64,000 nucleotides of DNA. It comes from Lithobates sylvaticus. Lineage: Eukaryota > Chordata > Amphibia > Anura > Ranidae. The stretch is from contig CM053026.1 in NCBI GenBank assembly GCA_028564925.1, forward strand, positions 603,684,616-603,748,615, written 5' to 3'. The position numbers were made by a program, and so were the translations under genes. Shown piece after piece: positions 9,535-22,483 of this stretch. Under the pieces are notes generated by a model. It was not told the origin of the DNA and searched no databases. It worked only from the letters and a program-made list of their open reading frames with translations. Each line of letters begins with the position of its first letter. The stretch's first letter is position 1.

Positions 9535-11926
9535 AGTGGCATGTGTTTCCCGTGTTTAGAACTGTCCTTGCACAAAATGACATTTGTAAAGGAAAAAAAG
9601 AAGCCATTTAAAAAACACTTGCGGCTTTAGGTTTGTTCTTAAGTAGAATCTGAACAGGTTCAAAAAAAATATAATCCTCCAGCAGCACTGAATGTGCGTT
9701 CGGAAAGAACGCTGGAGGCAGGACAGGCCAGTAGCTCAATTGCATACTGTGCAAGCTCTGGCCAGTGATCCATCCTCAGGACCCAGTAAGCAGAGGATTT
9801 TCGGTGGGAAAGGTGTCCAAGTCTGACCTTGCCCCAAGGTATTCCTGCACCATGTATATCAGACGCTGGCGATGGTTGCTGGAACCGATCATACCTTGGG
9901 GCTGCGGACTAAAAAATTGTCTGAACGCATCGGTCAGACGTCCACCTTCCCCACCGCTCCTTCTGCTACTGACCGAAGCCTCAGCAACTCGTCGCCCAGG
10001 ACCAGGAGTTTGTAACCTCCCAGTTTCTGGGAACGCGTTGCACAGACCTTTCTGCAAGGCCTCCCTGAGATGTCTCATCCTCTGCTCCCTCTGCGACGGC
10101 AAGATAAGGTCCGCAACCTTACCCTTGTACCGCGGATCAAGGAGAGTGGCCAGCCAGTAATGGTCCCTCTCCTTGATCCGAAGAACACAAGGATCCTTCC
10201 GCAGGCTTTGCAGGATCAGGGAGGCCATGCAGCGTAGGTTAGCTGAGGCATTCGGTCCGGAGTCTTCTGGATCACTGAGGATGACATGATCGCCAGCCAC
10301 CTCCTCCCAGCCACGTACAAGTCCACTGGTTTGTTGGGACTGTACATCATCCCTAAAAGACTGCTGCTGCTGATGCTGAGTGCCAGGCTCCACCTCCATG
10401 CTCACACAATCCTCCTCCTCCTCCTCCTCCTCCTCATCCTCTTCCTGTGTGATGGGTGGGACAGAAGGAACACTGTCCGGATAAAGGGGGCCTTGAGAGG
10501 CAAGGAAGTCCTCCTCTTCTGCCTCTGTTCTGCCTCAAGTGCCCTGTCCATTATCCCACACAGCGTATGCTCCAACAGGTGGACAAGAGGGACAGTGTCA
10601 CTGATGCATGCACTGTCACTGCTCACCATCCTCGTGGCCTCCTCAAATGGAGAGAGGACAGTGCATGCATCCCTGATCATGCTCCACTGACGTGGGGAAA
10701 AAAACCAAGCTCCCCTGACCCTGTCCTGGTGCCGTAGTCGCAAAGGTACTCATTGATGGCCCTCTGCTGCGTGTGCAGTCGCTGCAGCATGGCCAACGTT
10801 GAGTTCCACCTGGTGGGCATGTCACATATTAGGCGGTTCTTGGGCAGGTTCAGCTCCTTTTGCAGCTCAGTCAGCCGAGCACTGGCATTATAAGATCGGC
10901 GGAAATGCACACAGACTTTCCTGGCCTGCCTCAGGACATCCTGTAAGCCTGGGAACCTGCCCAAGAACCGCTGCACCACCAGGTTGAGGACGTGAGCCAT
11001 GCAGGGCACATGGGTGAGCTGCCCCTGTCGCAGGGCGGAGAGGAGGTTGGTGCCATTGTCAGAAACGACCATTCCTGGCTTAAGCTGACGTGGCGTCAAC
11101 CACCTCTCAGCCTGCCCCTGCAGAGCTGCCAGAACCTCTGGCCCAGTGTGGCTCCTGTCCCCCAAACACACCAGCGCAAGCACGGCATGGCATCTTTTTG
11201 CCTGCGTACTTGCGTAGCCCCTTGTACGCATACGGAGCACCGCTGGTTCCAAGGACAGAGCACTGGAGGAAGACGAAGAGGAGGGGGTGGAGGAGAGAGG
11301 TGTGTCACAACCAGTAGCAGTAGTAGCGTTTTGGAGGCGTGGTGGCGGAACAACCTCCAACACTACTGCACCTTGTCCTGCATCCCTCCCAGCTGCCAAT
11401 AGAGTGACCCAATGGGCCGTGAAGAAAGGTACCGTCCCTGTCCATGCCTGCTGGACCATGAGTCAGCGGTAATATGCACCTTACCGCTGACCGCCCTGTC
11501 CAGCGAGGCATGGACATTGCCTTCCACATGCCGGTAGAGAGACGGAATCGCCTTCCGTGAGAAAAAGTGGCGTTTGGAACCTGCCACTGAGGAACCGCAC
11601 ATTGAACAAACTCACGGAAGGGGGCAAGTCTACCAACTGAAAAGGCAGCAGTTGAAGTGCTAGCAATTTAGCCAAGCTAGCATTCAACCGCTGGGCATGT
11701 GGATGGCTGGGAGTGTACTTCTTTCTACGGTCCAGCAGCTGGGGCAGGGAAATTTGCCTGCTGCAATCGGACGTCGGTGTACTGCAAGTACTTGGTTGTG
11801 ACACACCTAATTCTACACCTTCAGTCCTCTCAGAGCAGCTTTCAGAGAGGACTGAAGGTGTAGTGGGTTTTTTTTTTTGTTGTTTTTGTTAGTGATTTTG
11901 TTTTTTTTTTTTTTTGTTTTTTTGTT
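9535..11926 (-). pseudogene. Decayed hAT transposase, catalytic and dimerisation parts
   Basis: Read leftward, this is the body of a hAT (BED-finger type) DNA transposon transposase. Recognisable blocks in order are KVHITADSWSS with HGQGRYLS (about 11.4-11.5 kb), VSDNGTNLL followed by PCMAHVLNLVV, CDMPTRWNSTLAMLQRL (about 10.8 kb), PFEEATRMVSSD (about 10.6 kb), ATLLDPRYKGKV (about 10.15 kb) and the C-terminal dimerisation motif HWPELAQYAIELLACPASSV then SERTFSAAG (9.68-9.77 kb). These blocks sit in alternating reading frames, with about six frame changes between the BED exon and the C-terminus, so no functional protein is expected. The 3' flank at 9.54-9.63 kb matches the non-autonomous hAT element at 5.85-5.93 kb. 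Homology ends at about 9535 and no terminal repeat follows, so this end appears truncated. Confidence 0.85.
11816..11862. repeat. Perfect hairpin in the hAT transposon
   Basis: Arms ACACCTTCAGTCCTCTC and their exact reverse complement are separated by a 13-base loop. It lies between the BED-finger frame and the rest of the transposase remnant. Confidence 0.8.
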
Positions 11927-12847
11927 TTAGATCCCAGCTGATGAGGAGCAAGGAGAGGTCCGCTTAGTTCTTTGGTGTGGGTCTTTTATGTGTGCCTGCC
12001 AACGAGCTGCATGGCAGGTCGACATATGTCTGGTCATGCTTGTGGTGCCCAAGCGGCTGATGTTTTGGCCACGCGAGATACGCTTGAGACAAATATTGCA
12101 AATAGCAGTGGTGCGATCTGATGCACTCGTCTCAAAAAAGGCCCACACCAAAGAACTTTTCTGATAACGTGCAGAGGCAGCGCCCTGCACAGGCGGAGCT
12201 CTGCGGTGTTGTACAGTTGCTGTGCTGGCCTCTACCTGGCCTCCAGGGGGCATCCTGCCTCGTTGGACATGTGACGCCGCATCCTCCTCCTCCTCGTCCT
12301 CCTCCTCATCCTCTCTCCCTTCAGGCACCCACGTGGAGTCAGTGACCTCATCATCCCCTCCCTCTTCACCACTAGAGCAAACCTGGCAGTAAGCTGCAGC
12401 TGGTGGAACAGTACTGCCAGATTCCTCAAGCTGGGTATCATCATCCGAGCCTTCAAATCGTTGGGCATCCTCCTGGAGCATGTACCCAACACTGTGCTCA
12501 AAGAGTTCGGGGGACTCCTCAGGAGGACATGGTGGGTCTAGGGAAGGGGTGGCTGATGATGCCATTGAGTACGCATTGGCAGCTGCTCTGCCAGTACCCT
12601 GAGCCTGGTTGAGAGAGGATGAGGAGGATGAGGAGGGCTTGGTCATCCATTCTACCAAGCCTTCAGCATGATGCGGCTCCACATGTCCAGCTGCCGAAAA
12701 CAAAGACGCGCGTGTCCCATGGCCACGTGCTGATGACGATGCACGACCACGTCCACGGCCACGGCCACGTCCACTAGAAACAGAGCCTGCCTGCCCTGTG
12801 TTCTTGGCTCTGCACGCTCTGCCTCCCCTTGGCGGTCTTCCAGCCAT
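11927..12847 (-). CDS. BED-type zinc-finger N-terminal domain of a hAT transposase
   Basis: This 306-codon frame begins with ATG at 12845-12847 and stays open to 11927. The N-terminal half is low complexity: Gly/Arg repeats, a serine run, and a strongly acidic stretch around residues 170-195. Near residues 230-285 is a BED zinc finger: tryptophan and paired phenylalanines (LVWAFFETS), CNIC, then H-x4-H in TRHMSTCHAARW. BED fingers bind the element's own ends in hAT transposases and in host genes derived from them. Downstream, the catalytic parts are broken, so this is the best-preserved piece of a dead transposon, not a domesticated gene, unless transcripts show otherwise. Upstream it abuts a 4-kb tandem array. 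Confidence 0.75.
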   Translation of the reverse strand: MAGRPPRGGRACRAKNTGQAGSVSSGRGRGRGRGRASSSARGHGTRASLFSAAGHVEPHHAEGLVEWMTKPSSSSSSSLNQAQGTGRAAANAYSMASSATPSLDPPCPPEESPELFEHSVGYMLQEDAQRFEGSDDDTQLEESGSTVPPAAAYCQVCSSGEEGGDDEVTDSTWVPEGREDEEEDEEEEDAASHVQRGRMPPGGQVEASTATVQHRRAPPVQGAASARYQKSSLVWAFFETSASDRTTAICNICLKRISRGQNISRLGTTSMTRHMSTCHAARWQAHIKDPHQRTKRTSPCSSSAGI

Positions 12848-15800
12848 TGTAGTCGGTAGTCCTGTGGGTGCTGCTGAGAAGAATATATAGGAGCTCTGTG
12901 TGATGCCACTAACACACTAGAAGTCCTATGGGTGCTTCTGCAAAGAAAATATAGGAGCTCTGTGTGATGCCACTAACACACTAGAAGTCCTGTGGGTGCT
13001 GCTGAGAAGAAAATATTGGAGCTCTGTGTGATGCCATAACACACTAGAAGTCCTATGGGTGCTTCTGCAAAGAAAATAGAGGATCTCTGTGTGATGGGAC
13101 TAACACACTTCAAGTCCTAGAGGTGCTTCTGGGAAAATAAAATTTTCAAAAAATAGGACTCTGTGTGATGGGACTAACACACTCCAATAGGTGCTTCTGG
13201 AAGTCCTATAGGTGCTTCTGGGAAACAAAATATATGATCTCTGTGTGATGGGACTAACACACTTCAAGTCCTATAGGTGCTTCTGGGAACAAAATATAGC
13301 TCTGTGTGATGGGACTAACACACTTCAAGTCCTATAGGTGCTTCTGGGAACAAAATATAGATCTCTGTGTGATGGGACTAACACTTCAAGTCCTATAGGT
13401 GCTTCTGGGAACAAAATATAGCTCCTGTGTGATGGGACTAACACACTTCAAGTCCTATAGGTGCTTCTGGGAACAAAATATATGATCTCTGTGTGATGGG
13501 ACTAACACACTTCAAGTCATATAGGTGCTTCTGGGAACAAAATATAGCTCTGTGTGATGGGACTAACACACTTCAAGTCCTATAGTGCTTCTGGGAACAA
13601 AATATAGGATCTCTGTGTGATGGGACTAACACACTTCAAGTCCTATAGGTGTTCTGGGAACAAAATAGTGGCTCTGTGTGATGGGACTAACAGTCTTAGA
13701 AGAAAATATAGGTCTGTGTGATGGGACAAAATATAGGATCTCTGTGTGATGGGACTAACACACTACAAGTCCTATGAGTGCTTCTGGGAAGAAAATATAG
13801 TGCTCTGTGTGATGGGACTAACACACTTCAAGTCCTATAGGTGCTTCTGGGAACAAAATATAGGATCTCTGTGTGATGGGACAAACACACTTCAAGTCCT
13901 ATAGGTGCTTCTGGGAACAATATATATGATCTCTGTGTGATGGGACTAACACACTTCAAGTCCTAAGGTGCTTCTGGGAACAAAATATAGATCTCTGTGT
14001 GATGGGACTAACACACTTCTGGGAACTATAGGTGCTTGCTTCTGGGAACAAAATATATATCTGTGTGATGATCTGTGTGATGGGACTAACACACTTCAAG
14101 TCCTATAGTTGCTTCTGGGAACAAAATATAGCTCTGTGTGAGGGGACTAACACACTTCAAGTCCTATAGGTGCTTCTGGGAACAAATATATATCTGTGTG
14201 ATGGGACTAACACACTTAAAGTCCTATAGGTGCTTCTGGGTACAAAATATAGGTGCTCTGTGTGATGGGAATAACACACTTCAAGTCCTATAGGTGCTTC
14301 TGGGAACAAAAATATAGGATCTCTGTGTGATGGGACTAACACACTTCAAGTCCTATAGGTGCTTCTGGGAACAAAATATAGGGACTAAACACACACTTCA
14401 AGTCCTATAAGTGCTTCTGGGAACAAAATATAGCTCTGTGTGATGGGACTAACACACTTCAAGTCCTATAGGTGCTTCTGGGAACAAAATATAGCTAACA
14501 CACTTCAATAGGAGCTTCTGGGAACAAAATTAGTGTGGGAACAAACTCATGTCAAGTCTATAGTGTTCTGGGATGGGACTAACACACTTCAAGTCCTATA
14601 GGTGCTTCTGGGAACAAAATATATGATCTCTGTGATGGGACTAACACACTTCAAGTCCTATAGGTGCTTCTGGGAACAAAATATAGCTCTGTGTGATGGG
14701 ACTAACACACTTCAAGTCCTATAGGTGCTTCTGGGAACAAAAAATATACTAAAAACACTACATGCTCTGTGTGATGGGATGGGTCTAACCACTTCAAAGG
14801 TCAAGTCCTATAGGTGTTCTGATCGGGAACAAAATATAGGATCTCTGTGTGATGGGACTAACACACTTCAAGTCCTATAGGTGCTTCTGGGAACAAAATA
14901 TAGCTCTGTGTGATGGGACTAACACACTTCAAGTCCTATAGGTGCTTCTGGGAACAAAACTAACACACTTCAAGTCTATAGGATCTCTGTGTGATGGGAC
15001 TAACACACTTCAAGTCCTATAGGTTGCTTCTGGGAAACAAAATAATAGCTCTGTGTGATGGGACTAACACACTTCAAGTCCTATAGGTGCTAACACTGTG
15101 TGACGGACTAACACACTTCAAGTCTATAGGTGCTTCTGGGAAAACAAAATATAGCATGGGACTAAAGTCCTATAGGTATGATCTCTGTGTGATGGGACTA
15201 AACACACTTCAAGTCCTATTAGGTGCTTCTGGGAAGAAAATGGTATAGCCTGTGTGAGGTGCTTCTGGGAACAAAATATACACATGGGAAGAAAAAAGAT
15301 CTGTGTGATGGGACTACAAGTCCTATAGGTGCTTCTGGGAACGAAAATATAGCTCTGTGTGATGGGACTAACACACTTCAAGTCCTATAGGTCTGGACTT
15401 CTGGGAACAAAAACATTCAGCTCTGTGTGATGGGACTAACACACTACACGTCCTATAGGTGCTTCTGGGAACAAAATATATGATCTCTGTGTGATGGGAC
15501 TAACACACTACAAGTCCTATATAGTGCTTCTGGGAACAAAATATATGATCTCTGTGTGATGGGACTAATACACTTCAAGTCCTATAGGTGCTTCTGGGAA
15601 GAAAATATAGCTCTGTGTGATGGGACTAACACACTTCAAGTCCTATAGGTGCTTCTGGGAACAAAATATAGGATCTCTGTGTGATGGGACTAACACACTT
15701 CAAGTCCTATAGGTGCTTCTGGGAAGAAAATATAGCTCTGTGTGATGGGACTAACACACTTCAAGTCCTATAGGTGCTTCTGGGAACAAAATATAGGATC

Positions 15801-16928
15801 TCTGTGTGATGGGACTAACACACTTCAAGTCCTATAGGTGCTTCTGGGAAGAAAATATAGCTCTGTGTGATGGACTAACACACTTCAAGTCCTATAGGTG
15901 CTTCTGGGAACAAAATATATGATCTCTGTGTGATGGGACTAAACACACTTCAAGTCCTATAGGTGCTTCTGGGAAAAAATATAGGATCTCTGTGTGATGG
16001 GACTAACACACTTCAAGTCCTATAGGTGCTTCTGGGAAGAAAATATAGCTCTGTGTGATGGGACTAACACACTTCAAGTCCTATAGGTGCTTCTGGGAAC
16101 AAAATATAGGATCTCTGTGTGATGGGACTAACACACTTCAAGTCCTATAGGTGCTTCTGGGAAGAAAATATAGCTCTGTGTGATGGGACTAACACACTTC
16201 AAGTCCTATAGGTGCTTCTGGAACAAAATATATTATCTCTGTGTGATGGGACTAACACACTACAAGTCCTATAGGTGCTTCTGGGAAGAAAATATAGCTC
16301 TGTGTGATGGGACTAACACACTTCAAGTCCTATAGGTGCTTCTGGGAACAAAATATAGCTCTGTGTGATGGGACTAACACACTACACGTCCTATAGGTGC
16401 TTCTGGGAACAAAATATATGATCTCTGTGTGATGGGACTAACACACTACAAGTCCTATAGGTGCTTCTGGGAACAAAATATATGATCTCTGTGTGATGGG
16501 ACTAATACACTTCAAGTCCTATAGGTGCTTCTGGGAAGAAAATATAGCTCTGTGTGATGGGACTAACACACTTCAAGTCCTATAGGTGCTTCTGGGAAGA
16601 AAATATAGCTCTGTGTGATGGGACTAACACACTTCAAGTCCTATAGGTGCTTCTGGGAACAAAATATATGATCTCTGTGTGATGGGACTAACACACTTCA
16701 AGTCCTATAGGTGCTTCTGGGAAGAAAATATAGCTCTGTGTGATGGGACTAACACACTTCAAGTCCTATAGGTGCTTCTGGAACAAAATATAGGAGCTCT
16801 GTTTGCTGCCAGTGCCTGCCTGCCACGAACACACTACAAGTCCTATAGGTGCCTCTGGGAACATAATATAGGAGCTCTGTTTGCTGCCACTGCCTGCCAG
16901 TGCCTGCCTGCCACGAACACACTACAAG
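12848..16928. repeat. Tandem array of 61/65-bp units, about 4.1 kb
   Basis: The unit carries CTCTGTGTGATGGGACTAA, CACACTTCAAGTCCTATAGG and TGCTTCTGGGAA, followed by AGAAAATATAG or by ACAAAATATAGGAT. There are roughly 60 or more copies. Between about 15.59 and 16.79 kb, units of 61 and 65 bp alternate and form a higher-order period of about 126 bp. Units at both ends are divergent (GATGCCACTAACAC beside the transposase, TGCCTGCCTGCCACGAACAC at the far edge), whereas the middle is homogenised, a usual result of unequal exchange. It directly abuts the 5' side of the BED-finger frame and was probably part of the hAT element's 5' region. Confidence 0.9.
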
Positions 16929-17008
16929 CCCCTCTTTCTAAATGAATCTTTCTAAAATACCTCCTGAGTATTATGGGGGTTGATATCATAGCCAATAGTA
17001 GGCATATA

Positions 17009-18659
17009 AGAAAGGACACTTTTCCATAGGGGGTGCCTAAAGAGAGACGGCACTCCGATATGAGAAAAGGAAAAGGTGGCTACTATCGATATCATCGACA
17101 GATAAGATTTATCAAAAACGTATGTTAAATATCAAAATTGGTTTATTAAGTTACAAAACATTTGTGTTTTAAAAGGTTAGACCAAGCATAAAAAAACACA
17201 CCATGCCATAGACCCGTATTTACTCCCTAAATACACATTTAGATATCCCTAGTGTCTATGCATTAAACACATAACAAACACCGACAAACATATATCGCAC
17301 ACATGCAACAATTACGGTTGAGGCGCCTCTGTTACCATCTACATGCCATTATGCCTCAACAAGTTATATTAGTACATCTACCAAAAAGATGGTTTTAGTT
17401 AGCCAGCAAAAATGGCATGTATATGGTCCCTAGGGTGTTGGAGATAAATGAATTACAAAGATGACTTCTATCAAAGTAGATTGCATTCCCTGTTTAGTTA
17501 GCTGAATGGCAGTCCAATTAAGTAACGAGAGACCAGATAGTAAATGTATGGCAGTTCATGCAATCCAGTTTCTCGGCTGCTATAGATTGTTACTTTTACC
17601 AGGGGATGATAATCCGTGTTTTCTTTCCTAAAAGACGTTGTTTGTTATTTATAATCAGTGGATAAATCATAGGCAGTAGCAAAAAAAATATCCATAAAGA
17701 GATAGCAAAAAATATATCCCAACGCTGCTGTGTATGGGTGCTCCTTATTATTTGTCCGATAACAGTGTACCGGCATGCATCCTAAAAGTAAATCTTTTTC
17801 TGGCTACTTATATAGAGACTTTTTTCCACAAGAGCATTTCAACCTTTAAATAGATGAGATTATTTTCACTATGCAACATAGTATGTCTTCAATGACAAAT
17901 CAAGATTTTACTTTGTTCATTTATAATTTTACCGTTTTGGTAGACATTCAATTGATATTCTTTGCTGAGACTTGCTAAAGCATACTATGTATCAAGCGGT
18001 AGGCACTGATCAAAAGAAAGTGACTGCAAACTCGGGAAAAGATGATTTTTACATTACCACTCCTTTCAGTCTCTTCAGACAGATGCTTGTGTTAGTATTT
18101 CTGTTTTCAGGCACGTAAAGGGAGGACACCCTCCGTGCTTCTCTCCCGCTGCCGAAAAAATAGTTCGATAATGAGACTCCAAGATGCGCCGTTATGCAGT
18201 CCAAGGAAATGTATATCACAACTTTTTCAGTCTTTGCACATACCGCATATGCTTCTGCCTATAGCAAAAGCCGGACAATATATGTCACGTAGCAGGTGTT
18301 ATTAGCAATCCATTTTGATAACGTTCCTTTGCTGACAGTCTTTGATCTCCAACTCAAAGTTTTTAGAATAACCCAATGAGGGCCCGCTCCCCGCACCTAC
18401 GCCAACGCGTTTCGCAACGCAACGTTGCGTAGCTTCAATTGGGAGTAAATACGGGTCTATGGCATGGTGTCTTTTTTTATGCCTGGTCTAACCTTTTAAA
18501 ACACAAATGTTTTGTAACTTAATAAACCAATTTTGATATTTAACATACGTTTTTGATAAATCTTATTTGTCGATAATATCGATAGTAGCCACCTTTTCCT
18601 TTTCTCATATCGGAGTGCCGTCTCTCTTTAGGCACCCCCTATGGAAAAGTGTCCTTTCT
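17009..18659. mobile_element. Fold-back element with 219-bp terminal inverted repeats
   Basis: The left arm 17009-17227 (starting AGAAAGGACACTTTTCCATA) and right arm 18441-18659 are near-identical reverse complements. Between them are 1.2 kb without a coding frame. Close to the right arm is ACGCGTTTCG followed by a CAACGCAACGTTGCG palindrome. The CGAAACGCGT motif recurs in the unrelated-looking repeat at 42.78 kb. Neither a clear target duplication nor a transposase is visible, so the superfamily is unknown. Confidence 0.75.
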
Positions 18660-21600
18660 AAAAGCTCAGTCCCTGGTACACACAAGTACAAAGACAAAAA
18701 AAAGCTGAAATCAAATGGCACAATCCAGATCCAGGTCCTGACCTATAAGCTAAAAAGCTGAAAAATGTAATTAGCGGGTGATTTAGGCCACCATTACACT
18801 ACAATTTATGGCACCCATAAAGTTGGTGCCATGTTAGGGGAGGTGTGTGAGTTTCCCCCTCCCTATCAAAGTACATCATATAGTGTAAAATCAATGTTGT
18901 CATCCATGAGGAATTTAAGTTCCTGGATAAGTACAGACAGCATGCACACTGTTCTTAGTATGTCTACATGGCAGACTACAGCTCATGTACTTAAGTTTAG
19001 CAGGAGACGTATCCCACACCTCCATGTAAGCAGGGGTTAGTACCCCTTTTAGTGAGATCCCTCCTTTGAGTAGAACTGGGGGGGTGGAGTTATACATCCC
19101 TAAATCAGGATCAGGGCTGCCAACACTTGGCGTAGTCAGCAGGATAAGGTGCTTCACCACCTGGAGATTTGTCGGCCTCACTAAGTGAAGGGGTGCTGGG
19201 AGGCGTTGCTGAGGCGTGGCTGTGTTCAATGTGAGAACAAGAAGGAGTCATTCAACAATGTGAACAAACTGCATCTGGGATGTGCTCATTTAAGAGAGTT
19301 GCTCATAGCAGATTGCTATGCTGATTTATTGAGGTATTACAGTGGACACTGAACTGTGGGTGACCCCACCCAAAGGGTTTTCTATTTGCCCAAATAGGGT
19401 GAGTGAAACCCCAATATACTCTTACTGTGGGCAGTTGAATGCAACCATTGAACCTTGGGCACAATGAGGGAGATGCCGTGCGTTCCTCTTTGAAGTTCTT
19501 TCCAACTGCGAGCAACTGCCCTGGGAGGAGGGTGTCTGCCAGGAAGATCCTGTAAAACAACCAAAGATGGAGCATCTGGACTCTCCTAGTCCTACACCCT
19601 ATGCTGTCAGTGAGTAGCAGACAGGTTCCCCCAATGTCACTGGATTTGAGTCTGTCCATAGGGAGCACATGAAGGAGCGTGAAAAGAGACATCCACTCTT
19701 CTGCATTTTGTGGAGAAACTACTTATGAGTGATGCCACTAGTGAGGAAGTGGCGGAATCTGGTGCTGTGCCTGTGCCGGAGGATCGGGAGCCGAATGAGG
19801 AGACAAGAGGCCATACGGGTCTGGGGGTTGTGTGTGTAGTGGAATCGCAAGTTGAGGCTGCCAAGGTATCCAAAGGACTCAGGGAGCTTTTTTGGGTGCT
19901 CCTCTGGCACAGGTAGGTGAAGAGAGGTCTCACTATCTTTATAAAGATTAGTGTAATAATAGATTTTTGCTCCAGAGCATATCACCAAATGTTAATGCAA
20001 AGTATCACATCTTTTTGTTGAAACTTCCTGATATTGGAATGCTGGGATGACCAGCAGGGCTAAAGCAAGACTAAATATTAGATGGAATCATAGCTAAGAC
20101 AGACACGCAAGACAAATCATCAGGGTACACACCACTCAGGTCCATTGCAGCGCATTAAATATACAAGTGTTGCACTAAGGCAGCCCATTCATTTCAATTG
20201 GCTGCCTAATGCACTACAACAGTTTAAAAGTCACTGTGCTGCATTTTTGGAAGCGCAATGCAAAACACAAGAGTGCATTAGCGCTTGTCAGGTGCACCAG
20301 GATGGTACATTTGGATGCCATCCAGAATGAATGGTACCACTTCACACCAACCAACAAAGCTCGTTACCACAATGGACTGGTGTGAAGGGCCCAAGGTAAC
20401 AGGATGGAAAGAAAGCCATTGTTAGGAACAAAGAGACACTCTAGCAGCGGGTAGTCAAGATCACGCTAGAGAGCTAGTTTTGAAAAGGAGGTAAAACTGA
20501 ATAAAGCACATCCACAATATGGAGTATAGCACTTGCCTAGAAGAAGGCAGTGGTCACTTGGTAGGAGAAGGCACTTTTATCCAGCCAATAACAGGTCATA
20601 TAAATAAACAAGTAAAAATGCAACTATGCCCAAAGACAACTTTTTTGTGGCCATGTTGACCACATCATATGATCATGGTAAATATATGAACAAGTGACCC
20701 ACACATGGAAAGTTTAAGTGTGGATGGGAGGTTCAAGAAACTCTGATAATAAAAAAATAAAAAAAATCTGATGAAATAAATGCTGGCTTAATGTTAAAGA
20801 AACATCGACTGTTGAATAAATATCTTATATAAATAAATATATAAATAATGGGGCGCTAGCATTAGAAAATCAAATAGATATTAAATAGTAAAACACGTAA
20901 TCAAAATGCATTAATAGATATAATATCCAGATTGTTAAAAAATGTGGCGCTTGTAGAAAGTACGCCACTCCAAGGGGATGGTCCAACAAGGATGGCTCCA
21001 GACAAAGCGTCCAAAAAATTTATGAAATAAATAATGGACGTATAGCATCAAGTAATGAGCAGAGCTATACAACAGGCATCAAGCAAATAAAACCAGATCT
21101 AAAACTGTGAATACATTCCAAATACCATGTGATCAGTGCAACAAAATAAATAAATAAATAGGTCAGTGCAATAAAAAATATATAGAAGTGGCAATAAATA
21201 AATCACAATAAATAAATGAAGATCCGTGCAAACAATAAATATGTGCAAAGAAGCAAGCCGGTGAATAAATAAATTGCAGCTAACCCTGTGCAAAATAAAC
21301 AAAATATATACCAAATAGATACCGACTAAACCTGTGTAATAAAGCAAAAATAATAAAAATTGATTCTAAATGAAATGACGTGAGTCAACAAATAAAGTGC
21401 TTCTAAAGAAATTCAAGTCCTGTGCAATCCAACAAATGATTCCCATACACAGTGCAATTTCTATGCAATCTCCGGGTGAAGTGGTGAATTTTGCGGATGC
21501 AATCAAAATAGTCTTTATAGGGATTATCAGAGAAGTGCTCCTTTCCATGCAGGTGTCCAAGCTGTTTCCCCCAACCCCTTACCTTAAAGGTAAGGAAAAA

Positions 21601-21683
21601 CAACCTTACTGAGCAACCACACATGCATCCACCTCCTCGGTATCCAATCCTCTGGTAGTGTCCTTACAACACTCCTCTCCAGG
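18660..21683. other. Poorly resolved AT-rich repetitive DNA
   Basis: No gene was supported. Between about 20.75 and 21.37 kb the sequence is rich in AATAAATA and repeats phrases such as GTGCAATAAA and CAAATAAA in a degenerate way. Around 20.14-20.40 kb there is a remnant of a short TIR-like element ending in GTGTGAAGGGCCC. Open frames around 19.3-19.9 kb on both strands have no recognisable domain. Confidence 0.4.
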
Positions 21684-22476
21684 TGTCAGGCGGACATGTG
21701 AGCAAGAAAACGGAAGCGCTCCATAGTGCAGTAATTAAAGCATTTATTTAAATATAAAGCAGATAACTTACAGTAAAAGCAGAGTAAATGCAGCGGTAGG
21801 TAAAAACAGTGTGAGCTCTCGGCCGGGATCTGCGTGGCTGCGTGGACAGCAACAGAGGAAACCAAACGCATGTAAAGTGAAAATAGAGCAATTTATTAAA
21901 GTAAGTGAAATATAAATACAAACACCTCCAATACACAGTGCACAACAAACCAACTACCAGACAGAGACCTACAAATAGCAACAGAGACAGGTATATACAA
22001 TAAATGGGGAATACCAGAATCGTAAACGTAGCCAGGCCAGGGTCATCAACGGGAGATCAGCAGATGGGGACAGGGAGCAAACAGGACAGGGAGAAGATGG
22101 ATCAGGGTGCAGGGCAAAGGTAGCAATCTTTCAGGTACAGGGCACAGGGTTCAGGTACCAGGTTCAGAGATCACAGGTTCAGGTCAGGGTGCAAAGAAGA
22201 TACCAAGGCAAGTGTGTGTGTGTGTGTTTGCCGGGTATTAATACACATCTCCTGCAATCAGGCGACGCCTGATCACAGGAGATAATGTCGGCTCCACACT
22301 ACCGGGAAACACCCGCTGGTGGACGCCAGTACTGCGGCCCAAGGATCAACTAGTGCAACCAGCAGGTGAAACCTTTCCTGACAGTTCCAGACTGCCAGGA
22401 GACACCCGTTGGTGGACATCGGCACTGCAAGCCAAATGTCCGACAATGCCACCAGCAGGTGGAACCTTTCCTGACA
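21684..22476 (-). mobile_element. LTR-like segment (fossil)
   Basis: The segment is bounded by TGTCAGG and CCTGACA, which gives a 7-bp inverted end on the TG...CA pattern. On the minus strand a TATTAATA box lies near 22.24 kb and two AATAAA signals lie near 21.89 and 21.75 kb, in the order expected for an LTR. No matching target duplication or second LTR was found in the window. The family is uncertain. It is a relic with no internal coding region attached. Confidence 0.4.
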
Positions 22477-22483
22477 AGAACCT
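22298..22483. repeat. Two tandem copies of a 93-bp unit
   Basis: Copies start at 22298 and 22391. Both contain ACACCCG(C/T)TGGTGGAC, an ACCAGCAGGTG block and ACCTTTCCTGACA. They are clearly diverged. They lie at the 5' side (minus strand) of the LTR-like segment. Confidence 0.75.

Noticed and set aside
12848-16928. CRISPR-like regular repeats
   Set aside because: Units are directly adjacent without unique spacers, the host is a vertebrate, and the array abuts a hAT transposase.
19303-19933. Overlapping frames on both strands near 19.3-19.9 kb
   Set aside because: No recognisable domain, no convincing splice sites, and some start at non-ATG codons.
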